Shown here piece by piece: positions 7,738 through 16,352 of a stretch of DNA of 64,000 nt; the stretch's first letter is position 1; each line of letters starts with the position of its first letter. The notes under the pieces were generated by a model, which saw only the letters and a list, made by a program, of their open reading frames with translations, made no database searches and was not told the DNA's origin. This DNA is from Gimesia fumaroli (GTDB lineage Bacteria > Planctomycetota > Planctomycetia > Planctomycetales > Planctomycetaceae). Made by a program: the position numbers and the translations under genes. Location of the stretch: assembly GCF_007754425.1 (NCBI RefSeq), contig NZ_CP037452.1, positions 6,923,164 to 6,987,163 on the forward strand. The letters run 5' to 3'.

Positions 7738-9670
7738 GTGCGCCTGCAAGCGCATTGAATCAGCGAAGTGAAAGTCCTTGCCGAAGTTTGACCTGAACTT
7801 CGTAACAGAAGGTAACTGCGTTCTCGTGAGAGGAGGTGGAGAGCAACCGGATGTGAACGACTAGTCCGTAGGATAACGAACTCGATTCGGCTTTTCGTTG
7901 TGGTGAGCCAGCTAGGGAATGGCGAAGCCCAAGTGACGTCGTGCGAAACTCTGCCGAGTGGGTGCGGGACCGCTGCCAGCGGTTCCGCGACGGTCAGCCC
8001 CGTGGTTCAAAACCAGGTCGGTCCCGGGGGCAACGAGGGGTGGTTGGAGACGGAATGGTCTGAAGGTTTGATGTGATGAAGCAGGGAGACCTGCCCGATC
8101 TTAAGGATGGCGTTCATGTGCCGGATTCCGGATTCTCTGGAGCCGACCGGTACGAAGAGCCAGTTGGGTAGGAGTCAGAGCATCCATATTAGCGAAGAAG
8201 CGGGGTAACGCCCGTGGAGCAAAGGGATGCAGGAAGGTAGATGTGGAATGAACCGAAACAGGGAACAAAAACCGACGCGAGTGCCGTTTGCGGCTAAACA
8301 AGTCGGAGAAGCTTCGTCCCGCTGGGACTGGGTAGAACCATGTGTCTGGACAGACCGCATGTTGACGGCCCTCGAAACGGGGGTGAAAGGAGGCCAATGG
8401 TTCAGTCTGATCGATAAAGTCGATCGTGATCGAAATTTGTATCAGGCGTTTCGTAGAGTAGCCGCCAACGGCGGTGCAGCTGGTGTGGATCACGTCAGCT
8501 GCGAACGCTTCGCCGAGCGATTGATCCCGAACCTGAGAAAGCTGTCGCAACAACTGCGGGAAGGAAACTACCAACCGCAGGCAATCCGGCGACAGTGGAT
8601 TCCCAAGCCGGGGAGCAGGGAACTGCGTCCTCTGGGGATTCCCACAGCTCGGGATCGGGTGGTGCAGACCACATTACGCCAAGTGCTGGAACCAATCTTC
8701 GAACGGGATTTCGCCGAGCAAAGCTATGGTTTCCGTCCCGGGCGCGGCTGTAAGGATGCGCTACAGCGTGTCGATACGCTGCTCGAAAGCGGTTACACAT
8801 ATGTGGTGGATGCAGATTTGAAGAGCTATTTCGACACAATTCCCCACGATAAGTTGATGAATCGGGTCCGGGAGAAAATCAGCGACGGCCAGGTGCTGAC
8901 GCTGATCGAGATGTTTCTGCGTCAACAGATTCTAGATGACCTTGCCGAATGGACTCCCGATCGTGGGAGCCCCCAGGGAGCGGTGATCAGCCCGTTGCTC
9001 AGCAACATCTATCTCGATCCCCTCGACCATTTGATGGCGGGAGCCGGAATTGAGATGGTCCGTTACGCAGACGACTTCGTGATTTTGTGTCGAACTCGGG
9101 AAGACGCCGAGCGAGCTTTGGAGATGGTGCGGCAGTGGACGGCGGAAGCCGGCCTGACGCTGCATCCGGACAAGACTCACATCGTCGACATGGCCGAGGG
9201 GAGCTTCGATTTTCTGGGTTACACTTTCCAGGGGCGTTATCGCTTCCCTCGAAAGAAAAGTCTCCAGAAATTCAAAGACTCCATTCGGCAGAAGACGAGG
9301 CGGACGAACGGGCATAGCCTTCAATGCATCATTGCACAGCTCAACCCGACGCTACGTGGCTGGTTCAATTATTTTCAACACTGCCAGCCTTCCACGTATA
9401 CCATCCTGGATCAGTGGGTTCGCATGCGTCTGCGAAGTATACTTCGGAAACGTCGTAAAGGCAAAGGTCGCGGACGAGGACACGATCATTTACGCTGGCC
9501 CAATGCTTATTTTGCCGAACAGGGACTGTTCTCCTTGAAACAATCCCATGTTCTGGCCAGTCAATCCTCGCAGAGGTAAAACTACCAACCGGAGAGCCGG
9601 ATGCGGGAGAACCGCACGTCCGGTTCGGAGGGAGGGGGGACCGGAAGCAACCGGTCCTTCCTACCCCTAT
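7738..9670 (+). mobile_element. Group II intron, copy 1 (ribozyme plus RT/maturase)
   Basis: 1933 bp. The 5' end begins GTGCG, the canonical group II start; the 3' end is CCCCTAT. Domain V is visible at 9594-9626: a GAGCCGGA/TCCGGTTC stem with an inner TGCGG/CCGCA stem, a CG bulge and the catalytic AGC at 9595-9597. Domain VI follows (GGACCGG/CCGGTCC stem), with a candidate branch A at 9663, eight bases from the end. The RT gene lies in domain IV. Boundaries are supported by loss of identity with the second copy on both sides and by the uninterrupted target at 37.6 kb, where CCCCTA is followed by C, the same base that begins both 3' exons. The protein lacks an HNH domain and the target is a hairpin, as for class C introns, but the AGC triad argues against simple class C; I leave the class open. 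Confidence 0.93.
8227..9579 (+). CDS. ltrA: Group II intron reverse transcriptase/maturase (copy 1)
   Basis: 450 aa. The RT domain covers about residues 60-330: RQWIPKPGSRELRPLGIPT, YGFRPGRGCKDAL, VVDADLKSYFDTIPH, GSPQGAVISPLLSNIYLDPLD and the active site YADD at 280-283. It is followed by the maturase/thumb region (LRGWFNYFQHCQ) and a basic tail with RWPNAYFAEQGLFSL. There is no HNH endonuclease, so retrohoming probably uses strand-invasion at single-stranded or hairpin targets. ATG 8227 is taken as the start; ATG 8248 (MNRNREQ) after AGGAAGG is equally plausible. It differs from copy 2 at base 8671 (A here, G there), giving Thr versus Ala in VVQTTLRQV. Confidence 0.95.
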   Translation: MQEGRCGMNRNREQKPTRVPFAAKQVGEASSRWDWVEPCVWTDRMLTALETGVKGGQWFSLIDKVDRDRNLYQAFRRVAANGGAAGVDHVSCERFAERLIPNLRKLSQQLREGNYQPQAIRRQWIPKPGSRELRPLGIPTARDRVVQTTLRQVLEPIFERDFAEQSYGFRPGRGCKDALQRVDTLLESGYTYVVDADLKSYFDTIPHDKLMNRVREKISDGQVLTLIEMFLRQQILDDLAEWTPDRGSPQGAVISPLLSNIYLDPLDHLMAGAGIEMVRYADDFVILCRTREDAERALEMVRQWTAEAGLTLHPDKTHIVDMAEGSFDFLGYTFQGRYRFPRKKSLQKFKDSIRQKTRRTNGHSLQCIIAQLNPTLRGWFNYFQHCQPSTYTILDQWVRMRLRSILRKRRKGKGRGRGHDHLRWPNAYFAEQGLFSLKQSHVLASQSSQR

Positions 9671-9705
9671 CCAGAAAATTGCCGTTTTCTATTTCCGCGC
9701 ATGCG

Positions 9706-9746
9706 AAAGCCGATGACTCTTTCACCCGGTAAGAATCATCGGCTTT
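9706..9746 (-). terminator. Hairpin downstream of the minus-strand lipoprotein gene
   Basis: An 11-bp perfect stem, AAAGCCGATGA (9706-9716) with TCATCGGCTTT (9736-9746). It lies 60 bp beyond the stop of the minus-strand lipoprotein gene. The T tract on the minus side is short, so termination is plausible but weak. Confidence 0.5.
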
Positions 9747-9805
9747 GCTGGTGGGTAGTTTTGGATTCTGCTGGTTGTTCAGCGAATCATGTTTTCTCTG
9801 AGTTC

Positions 9806-10390
9806 TTATTCAGACTGTGGTCCGGCACAGCGGATCAGGTGGTCGTGGTCGATGTAAACGACTTCTTTGGTCTGATCGGTGTTCGAGAAGGGAACGGGCC
9901 AGTCGGAACGGATGGTTTTGTCGTAGTACACGGTGCACTTGTAGTGACAGTGGTGCTGACGAGCAGGGCCGACCATGGGGTAGAACCGGCATTCGCCGAT
10001 GCGGTCTACAATCGGTTCGACAACCATGCGGACGTTGTTGCGAGTCGTTTCTGCCAGGAACCAGACTCCGCCACCGGTTTTATCCGGAAGTGCTCTGATG
10101 ACTTCATCAGGACTTGGAGGATCAAGACAGAACAGGGGAGCGTGTTCGCCTTCGACCGGATCCAGGATCTGGACTTTGTCGTAGCGTTCTTCTTCCCAGT
10201 ACGTGTCTTCAATCAGCTGTGACCAGTAGGCCGTCACAGGGATTAAAGGAGTGGTACGCCAGAAGACTGAGCCGGCGTAGGTCACTTCGATCGCACCTTT
10301 GAGCAGCGTACAACCGCTGGCATTCATTGTTAACAAGCAGGCACAGCCCAAAAGCAAAGCACGGCTGAATTGCTTCCCGATTTTGAACAT
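9806..10390 (-). CDS. Predicted lipoprotein of unknown function
   Basis: 194 aa from the ATG at 10390, preceded by GGAGGAAGAAGG; an upstream in-frame extension to 10525 has no such site. The N-terminus is a lipoprotein signal, with a basic start and a hydrophobic stretch ending in MNASGC (lipobox), so the mature protein starts at that Cys and is membrane-anchored. The mature part has an aromatic region (SVFWRTTPLIPVTAYWSQLIEDTYWEEERYD) and several Cys/His residues (RQHHCHYKCTVYYD). I recognise no domain. It lies about 350 bp downstream of the double-BON gene on the same strand. Confidence 0.75.
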   Translation of the reverse strand: MFKIGKQFSRALLLGCACLLTMNASGCTLLKGAIEVTYAGSVFWRTTPLIPVTAYWSQLIEDTYWEEERYDKVQILDPVEGEHAPLFCLDPPSPDEVIRALPDKTGGGVWFLAETTRNNVRMVVEPIVDRIGECRFYPMVGPARQHHCHYKCTVYYDKTIRSDWPVPFSNTDQTKEVVYIDHDHLIRCAGPQSE

Positions 10391-10673
10391 CCTTCTTCCT
10401 CCGGGTGATTTTAACGAAGTTGTTTTCAAAAGGAGAACTCCGTTTTCAGTGTTAGAGAGCATCTTGCTCTGGTAAGGAGATGTCATGTTCTGTCTCTTGG
10501 CATCCTGCCTGTTTCGCAAGAACATGATTCCATATTCTTCTTATCGGGCCGTCTGTCCGATAATCTTGTGAGAATTTGACGATTTTGACGATTTAAACGA
10601 TAAAACTTACATTAAGTTTGGCTTTACCAGGACGCGTCTCAAGTCGTCTCTTTTGCCTGTCATCTCTTGTCTG

Positions 10674-10711
10674 TAAAAAAACCTTCCGGAAGAAAAACTC
10701 ATTCCGGAAGG
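10674..10711 (-). terminator. Rho-independent terminator of the BON-domain gene
   Basis: A perfect 10-bp stem, CCTTCCGGAA (10682-10691) with TTCCGGAAGG (10702-10711). On the minus strand it is followed by a run of T (complement of the A run at 10675-10681), directly after the BON gene stop at 10740. Confidence 0.9.
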
Positions 10712-10739
10712 CTGTATTGTCTGATCCGTCTGCTGGTGA

Positions 10740-11897
<1,158 letters not shown>

Positions 11898-12441
11898 GAA
11901 CAACTCCGTTCCCAATTGAGTTTTGTGTTTTCGTCCATTACATCAAAGCTATATCAATTGTCCGGTTTACACGGTGAGTCATTCCTGCTGCGCAAACGAA
12001 ACAATTAGATTGCTATCCTGATGATCGGTTATCGGGGTCCGGTTAAATAAGTTATTCTGATTATTTCGATGGAATTGGTTAAATGTTCTTGGGTATGGTG
12101 AGGTGTGTTTTTTTGTAAGTGTATATATAATATAGAGATAAGGTTTTGTTGTGTTGTGAGTTGAATATCGGGGAGAATCGCATCATTTATGTGGGCGTAT
12201 GGTCGTATGTATATTTTTGGGTCTGGGTTTTGCCAAACAGGGGACGTCTTCAGGCAGGAAAGTCATGAGAGTGCATCTGATTCGAGCCCCTTTTCAGGCC
12301 CAAACTTCAAAAAAATGCGTTCTTCGTGCACAGAGGTGTTCTTTGTGCGTAGTCATTCCAGAAATGAAATGTTATGCTAACTGGCTCAGGGAATTCCCAT
12401 TTCAACAATTAATAGAGTTCTATTTTACCAAAGAATAAACA
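11898..12441. other. AT-rich intergenic region between divergent genes
   Basis: This 544-bp AT-rich gap separates the minus-strand BON gene from the plus-strand small acidic/basic protein. Two short open frames (from about 12189) lack ribosome binding sites and family features. A TATAAT-like hexamer at 12126-12131 lies in a very AT-rich patch without a well-spaced -35. Promoters of both neighbours should be here but I cannot fix them. Confidence 0.4.
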
Positions 12442-12906
12442 ATGGCTCGAAAGTCACCAAGTCGTCTGGAAATGCGGCGTCAGGCAGAAGCTGCCGAAGC
12501 GGAAGAAAAAGCATCTCCTAAGAAGAAAAAAGCCGCTAAAAAGAAGAAGGCTACCCGCAAGAAAAAAGCAGCCAAGGCGGAAGTCCGTCGGCGGTTATTC
12601 TGGGGTGTTTTCACTGGCAGTATGAAGGAAGAGTCTCGTTTTTCCTATGATCAGCGAAGTGCTGCTGAGGAACGCATTGAACAATTGCGTACGAAAAACG
12701 CGAAGAAGCTGTACTTTATCCAGCCAATTAAAGAGCCTCTGGATGGCGAAGTCGCGGTTACGAAAGCGCCCGTCGAAGAAGAAGAAGTCGTGAAACCTGC
12801 TGAGGAAGCAGAAATTGACGCTGACGAAACCGACGATGATGCTGATGATTTGGAAGTCGAAGATGAAGATGTCGCTGCGGTCGATGATGAAGATGATCTC
12901 GATTGA
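12442..12906 (+). CDS. Charge-polarised small protein (Lys-rich N-terminus, Asp/Glu-rich C-terminus)
   Basis: 154 aa, starting at ATG 12442; no good Shine-Dalgarno is visible. Residues about 5-50 are Ala/Lys-rich with KKKK clusters, like histone H1-type or nucleic-acid-binding tails. The central 50 residues (RRRLFWGVFTGSMKEESRFSYDQRSAAEERIEQLRTK...LYFIQPIKEP) look like a small folded domain. The last 50 residues are almost all Glu/Asp/Val/Ala. There is no signal peptide or membrane segment. A terminator follows 55 bp later, so it is monocistronic. Function unknown; nucleic-acid or ribosome association is only a guess from composition. Confidence 0.75.
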   Translation: MARKSPSRLEMRRQAEAAEAEEKASPKKKKAAKKKKATRKKKAAKAEVRRRLFWGVFTGSMKEESRFSYDQRSAAEERIEQLRTKNAKKLYFIQPIKEPLDGEVAVTKAPVEEEEVVKPAEEAEIDADETDDDADDLEVEDEDVAAVDDEDDLD

Positions 12907-12961
12907 GGGACGGATATTGAATCAATTCCGCTTTCCCGGTGACATACAAAATAGATAAAAT

Positions 12962-13000
12962 AATCCCTGCGATTCAGGTTTGCATCGTGGGGATTTTTTT
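12962..13000 (+). terminator. Rho-independent terminator after the charged small protein
   Basis: AATCCCTGCGAT (12962-12973) pairs with ATCGTGGGGATT (12984-12995) with two imperfect pairs, followed by a run of T through 13000. Confidence 0.85.
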
Positions 13001-13068
13001 ATGTCCGGGATCAAGTTTTCTTATCTTATGTCGTTCAGCCTTATTTGAGTTCGGGGAAAGTTCAGAAA

Positions 13069-14649
13069 ATGACAGTTCTCATCAACTCCAGTCGCATCAA
13101 CGCCATCCTGGGCTGTTTCATCCTGATTCTGTTGTTCTCAGGTCTTTCTGCCTGTTCTCAGAGCCCTGCGCGGGAGGGAGATGCCAAGACAACTGAAACG
13201 GACAGCAAGTCTGCCGGCGTTGTGGCTGTGAAGGATGCAGAAGTCTGGCAGGTGATTTATGTGAATAACCAGCGGATCGGCTATGCCTATTCACAAACCC
13301 GCATTGATGACCACGGGGAAAACAAGGTGGTTCACAATCAAAGCGATTCCTACCTGAAACTAAAGCGTTTTGGGCAAACGCTGAATATGGAGACACATTT
13401 AAAGACAACAGAAACACCAACTGGGGAACTGTTGTCGTATACGTTTCAAATGAAAAACCCGCCCGCCGACTCTACGGTTTCAGAGGGCAAAGTCAAAGGG
13501 GGGCAGCTCACTGTCGAAACCAAAATCGCCAACCAGGTGACGCGGTCTCAATTGAAGTGGGAACCTGCGTTTCATTCCCCCAGTTATCTCGAACAAATGT
13601 TTAAAGATGCTCCGATGCAGCCGGGAGAGCAGAAATCATTTTCGATGTTGCTGCCGGAATATAATAAAGTATCGAAGGTCAGTCTGAACGCCTTGGATTA
13701 TGAAACAGTCGAATTGCATGGCGGCGTGGAAGAGAAATGTCTGCACGTCAAGATGAAGCAGGAGTTGCTCCCTGGCATGGTCGTCGATTTGTATGTCACG
13801 AAAGAGGGAGAAATCCCCAAGACGGCGGCTGATTTTCTGGGGTCGTCCATGCTGACCTATATTGTCAGTAAAAAGGTGGCTCTGGAAGAACTGTCGGGCG
13901 GGGAATTGGATCTGGCCGTTCAGACGCTGATTAAAGTCACTCCGATTCCCGGAGCACATAATACGGAAAAGGTCGTTTATCAGCTGACGCTGGACGATGG
14001 TGACCCCGCCGAGTTCCTGGTGAGTGGAGACACCCAGCAGGTGAAAAAACGGGACGAGCGGAGTGTAGAACTAACCGTCGTAAAGGCACCGGTGCCGACG
14101 CAGTTCCCGGAAGCGAAAGTGGATGACGAGTATAAAGAGCCGACCCAGTTTATCCAGTCGGATGATCCACGTGTGATGAAATATGCCGCGGCTGCGGTCA
14201 AATCTGTGCAGAACCCCTGGAAACAGGCAATTTTGATGGAACGCTATGTTCATCAAAACCTGAAGAAGAAGAATTTCTCAACCGCCCTGGCGTCGGCAGC
14301 GGAGGTGGCCAGGAATATGGAAGGGGATTGTACGGAACATGCTGTCCTGCTGGCGGCGATGTTGCGGGCTCAAAAGTTGCCTTCCCGGGTCGCGGTGGGG
14401 TTGGTCTATATTCCCAGTCGGTCCAGTTTTGGCGGCCATATGTGGACCGAAGTGTTTCTGGATAACCGCTGGATTCCACTCGATGCCACCTTGGGAAAAG
14501 GGGGGATTGGCGCAGGACATATCAAGCTGGCAGATTCCAGTCTGTCAGACAATGCCCCGGCTCCACTGGCAATCTTTCTTCCCATCCTGCAGGCAGTCGG
14601 CAAACTCTCGATCGAGGTCATCGATTCCAGTGCAAAAACGGCGCGCTGA
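13069..14649 (+). CDS. Transglutaminase-like lipoprotein
   Basis: 526 aa from ATG 13069 (an in-frame TTG at 13045 is possible but would put charged residues before the signal). The signal ends in LSAC, a lipobox, so it is a predicted lipoprotein. The N-terminal 300 residues are beta-rich with no family I recognise. The C-terminal third is a transglutaminase-like (papain-fold) domain: Cys421 in NMEGDCTEHA, His457 in FGGHMWTEVFL and Asp472 in IPLDATLG form the expected triad. In bacteria such domains act as cysteine proteases, amidases or cross-linkers; the substrate is not known. A candidate non-coding RNA lies downstream. Confidence 0.88.
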   Translation: MTVLINSSRINAILGCFILILLFSGLSACSQSPAREGDAKTTETDSKSAGVVAVKDAEVWQVIYVNNQRIGYAYSQTRIDDHGENKVVHNQSDSYLKLKRFGQTLNMETHLKTTETPTGELLSYTFQMKNPPADSTVSEGKVKGGQLTVETKIANQVTRSQLKWEPAFHSPSYLEQMFKDAPMQPGEQKSFSMLLPEYNKVSKVSLNALDYETVELHGGVEEKCLHVKMKQELLPGMVVDLYVTKEGEIPKTAADFLGSSMLTYIVSKKVALEELSGGELDLAVQTLIKVTPIPGAHNTEKVVYQLTLDDGDPAEFLVSGDTQQVKKRDERSVELTVVKAPVPTQFPEAKVDDEYKEPTQFIQSDDPRVMKYAAAAVKSVQNPWKQAILMERYVHQNLKKKNFSTALASAAEVARNMEGDCTEHAVLLAAMLRAQKLPSRVAVGLVYIPSRSSFGGHMWTEVFLDNRWIPLDATLGKGGIGAGHIKLADSSLSDNAPAPLAIFLPILQAVGKLSIEVIDSSAKTAR

Positions 14650-14726
14650 ATCAATAACCGGCCCTCCAGTCGGTATGACAGGGTTGTAAGTCTTACATTT
14701 CACGGCTCAAACTCCGGGTTTTCGCT

Positions 14727-14741
14727 TTGCAAGAATTGCAA
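14727..14741. promoter_or_regulatory. Candidate enhancer-type dyad upstream of the sigma-54 promoter
   Basis: TTGCAAGAATTGCAA is two self-complementary TTGCAA hexamers spaced by three bases. Its centre is about 140 bp upstream of the start predicted from the -24/-12 promoter at 14848, the usual distance for binding sites of sigma-54 activators. It is further flanked by TTCGC (14721-14725) and GCGAA (14753-14757). No binding evidence exists; this is inference from position and symmetry. Confidence 0.35.
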
Positions 14742-14847
14742 TTTGACTTAATGCGAAACAGCACGTCAGAAAAACAAAAAATGAATTTCCCTTGTTTTCA
14801 GGCGTTATAGAACGATTGGCGAAAAAAGAGGAAATGCTCCGAGTCGA

Positions 14848-14864
14848 TTGGCACGGTTACTGCA
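14848..14864 (+). promoter_or_regulatory. Sigma-54 (RpoN) -24/-12 promoter
   Basis: TTGGCACGGTTACTGCA matches the RpoN consensus (YTGGCACG-N4-TTGCA) at all but one position (C for T at the first base of the -12 block). GG (14850-14851) and GC (14862-14863) are separated by exactly 10 bases, as required. It is intergenic, and no coding gene starts for over 1 kb downstream on this strand, so it appears to drive a non-coding transcript starting near 14875. Confidence 0.7.
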
Positions 14865-14874
14865 TTATGTCTGC

Positions 14875-15052
14875 TCTGGGTAAAGAGAGAGACCCATCGA
14901 ATTTTAAAGAGTTGAGAGACTTTAAAATTCAAGAGAAGAGAGAGACAATCCTTCCGACCCGTGGAGGCGGGTCAGCCCATCCTGGGCCACTCCAAAACAT
15001 CATCCCCATCTTAGAGCCGAGAGAATTCCCGTATTCTCTCGGCCCTTTCTCA
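14875..15052 (+). ncRNA. Putative sigma-54-dependent structured small RNA
   Basis: A roughly 175-nt intergenic stretch directly downstream of the -24/-12 promoter folds by eye into five consecutive hairpins: TGGGT/ACCCA (14877-14896), GAATTTTAAAG/CTTTAAAATTC (14899-14930), GACCCG/CGGGTC with loop TGGAGG (14956-14973), GCCCA/TGGGC (14975-14987) and an 11-bp GCCGAGAGAAT/ATTCTCTCGGC hairpin (15016-15043) followed by CCTTTCTCATT, a moderate terminator on the plus strand. Between them are purine-rich AGAGAG tracts and C-rich patches such as CTCC that could pair with Shine-Dalgarno sequences. A frame across the region (14792-15160) starts upstream of the promoter and has no coding character. Promoter, structure and terminator in one block support a regulatory RNA; expression is unproven. 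Confidence 0.55.
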
Positions 15053-15094
15053 TTAATAGAGGGCGATGAGAATATCGGTTCTTTCAAGGCGATC

Positions 15095-15844
15095 TCAGGA
15101 ATGATCCGGGAGTGCCGGCAGTTCCCATTCTTCGTCGCTTTCGTCTTCATTCATGCGTAAGGCATTGAAGGCGGCACGTTGCTCTGCTTCTTTTTTGGTG
15201 GAACCCCAGGCCGGTTCATATTGATGATCGCCGATGATAGCAGTGACCTTGAAAAACTTGGAATGGTCGGGGCCTTTTTCATCCAGCAGTTCGTAAACGG
15301 GAGTCTGTGCGAATCGCTTTTGTGAATATTGCTGCAGCAGGCTTTTGTAATTGAACCCGTGGACAGAGCGGGATGCTTTGGCGTTCTCGCGTTCAATCAG
15401 CGGATCGAGAAAGCCGTGTACCGGCTCCATGCCGCCATCCAGGTAGATGCCGGCAATGATCGCCTCAAACATGCCTGCTAATAATGATTCGGGAAGAGTT
15501 TCAGTCATCGCCAGCCCCTTGCCGACGAAAATGAAACGATCCAATCCTTTTTCCCGTGCCAGTCTGGTGCAGGTATTTCGGCTGACGACGGCTGATTTGA
15601 TCCGCGTCAGTTCACCTTCGGGGGCATTCGGAAATTGGTGAAACAGTTGTTCGCAGACGACCGATCCCAGAATAGCGTCGCCAAGAAATTCCAATCGTTC
15701 ATTCGAATCAATGCGTGTTTTGGCGGCAGAGGTATGTGTCAGACAGCACTTTAACAATTCGCCATCCGAAAAGCGATAACCCAGATTTTGTTGACACTCG
15801 TCAAGGAGTTGATCGATCTCTGCGGGGCTGAGATCGTAAAGCAT
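15095..15844 (-). CDS. rnc: Ribonuclease III
   Basis: 249 aa from ATG 15844, which has AAGAGGTG seven bases upstream; an in-frame GTG at 15853 overlaps that site and is less likely. The N-terminal endonuclease domain contains the family signature NERLEFLGDA (about 48-57) and, later, ESLLAGMFEAIIAGIYLDGG with the second acidic cluster. The C-terminal double-stranded RNA-binding domain covers NYKSLLQQYSQKRF to GSTKKEAEQRAAFNAL. The enzyme cleaves double-stranded RNA in rRNA precursor and regulatory RNA processing. A short acidic tail follows. Its 3' end faces the putative small RNA, about 45 bp away. Confidence 0.95.
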   Translation of the reverse strand: MLYDLSPAEIDQLLDECQQNLGYRFSDGELLKCCLTHTSAAKTRIDSNERLEFLGDAILGSVVCEQLFHQFPNAPEGELTRIKSAVVSRNTCTRLAREKGLDRFIFVGKGLAMTETLPESLLAGMFEAIIAGIYLDGGMEPVHGFLDPLIERENAKASRSVHGFNYKSLLQQYSQKRFAQTPVYELLDEKGPDHSKFFKVTAIIGDHQYEPAWGSTKKEAEQRAAFNALRMNEDESDEEWELPALPDHS

Positions 15845-16352
15845 GTACGTCACCTCTTATTTAATGCCGTTAGGGAACATCAAAATGGTCAATCGATTCA
15901 TTGCATAAGTAAGGCCCGCACAGGAGATAAACAACCTCCCTAAGTATCTAGAAATATTAACATTAGCATCGATTTGAAGAAAACAAAAAAGCAGAGATTC
16001 AGGGAATTGGTTGAAAAATATTCAGGTTTTCAGGGCAAGTTCAGATTCTGTAGCGAGTTGACAGGCACAAAATCCCATCTTTTTTTCCAAGCGGCCCCAA
16101 CAGATCTCCCGACTTAGCTCGTAGTATTAATCAGTCCAGCCGCTTGATGAATTAACAAAGTTCAAAAATGTGCACGCAGCAAGGTCATATTTCCAACGAT
16201 GAGGCAGATATGAGCTTCACAATTTTTGTAACAGCGTAATTTTTGAAAGGTAAATTTGGGATTTGAGTCGCGTGTCTTTTTTAGTATTAATTCCATAAAA
16301 GTGATGGCCTCAGGTAGAGCTTTAAGCCATTAAAAGTAGGAGGGTAATTTTA
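15845..16352. other. AT-rich intergenic region between divergent rnc and the DegP-like gene
   Basis: This 508-bp AT-rich gap must hold both promoters. I see no gene and no confident sigma-70, heat-shock or extracytoplasmic-stress promoter. AGGAGG just before 16353 is the ribosome binding site of the protease gene. Confidence 0.4.

Noticed and set aside
8101-8574. Antisense frame in the group II intron (also at 42971-43444)
   Set aside because: Present only because the intron's RT gene and 5' RNA domain lack stops on the other strand; no protein features.
7738-9670. Interpretation as a retron or diversity-generating retroelement
   Set aside because: The RT has a maturase/thumb region and is surrounded by a group II ribozyme with clear domain V and VI; no template/variable repeat or msr/msd is seen.
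12126-12131. TATAAT hexamer as a promoter for the charged small protein
   Set aside because: It lies in a very AT-rich patch and no -35 occurs at a suitable distance; also over 300 bp from the gene.
12189-12438. Two overlapping short frames upstream of the charged small protein
   Set aside because: No start signals or conserved motifs in an AT-rich intergenic region.
14792-15160. 122-codon frame over the putative small RNA
   Set aside because: It starts upstream of the sigma-54 promoter, has no ribosome binding site, overlaps rnc antisense, and the DNA is dominated by hairpins.
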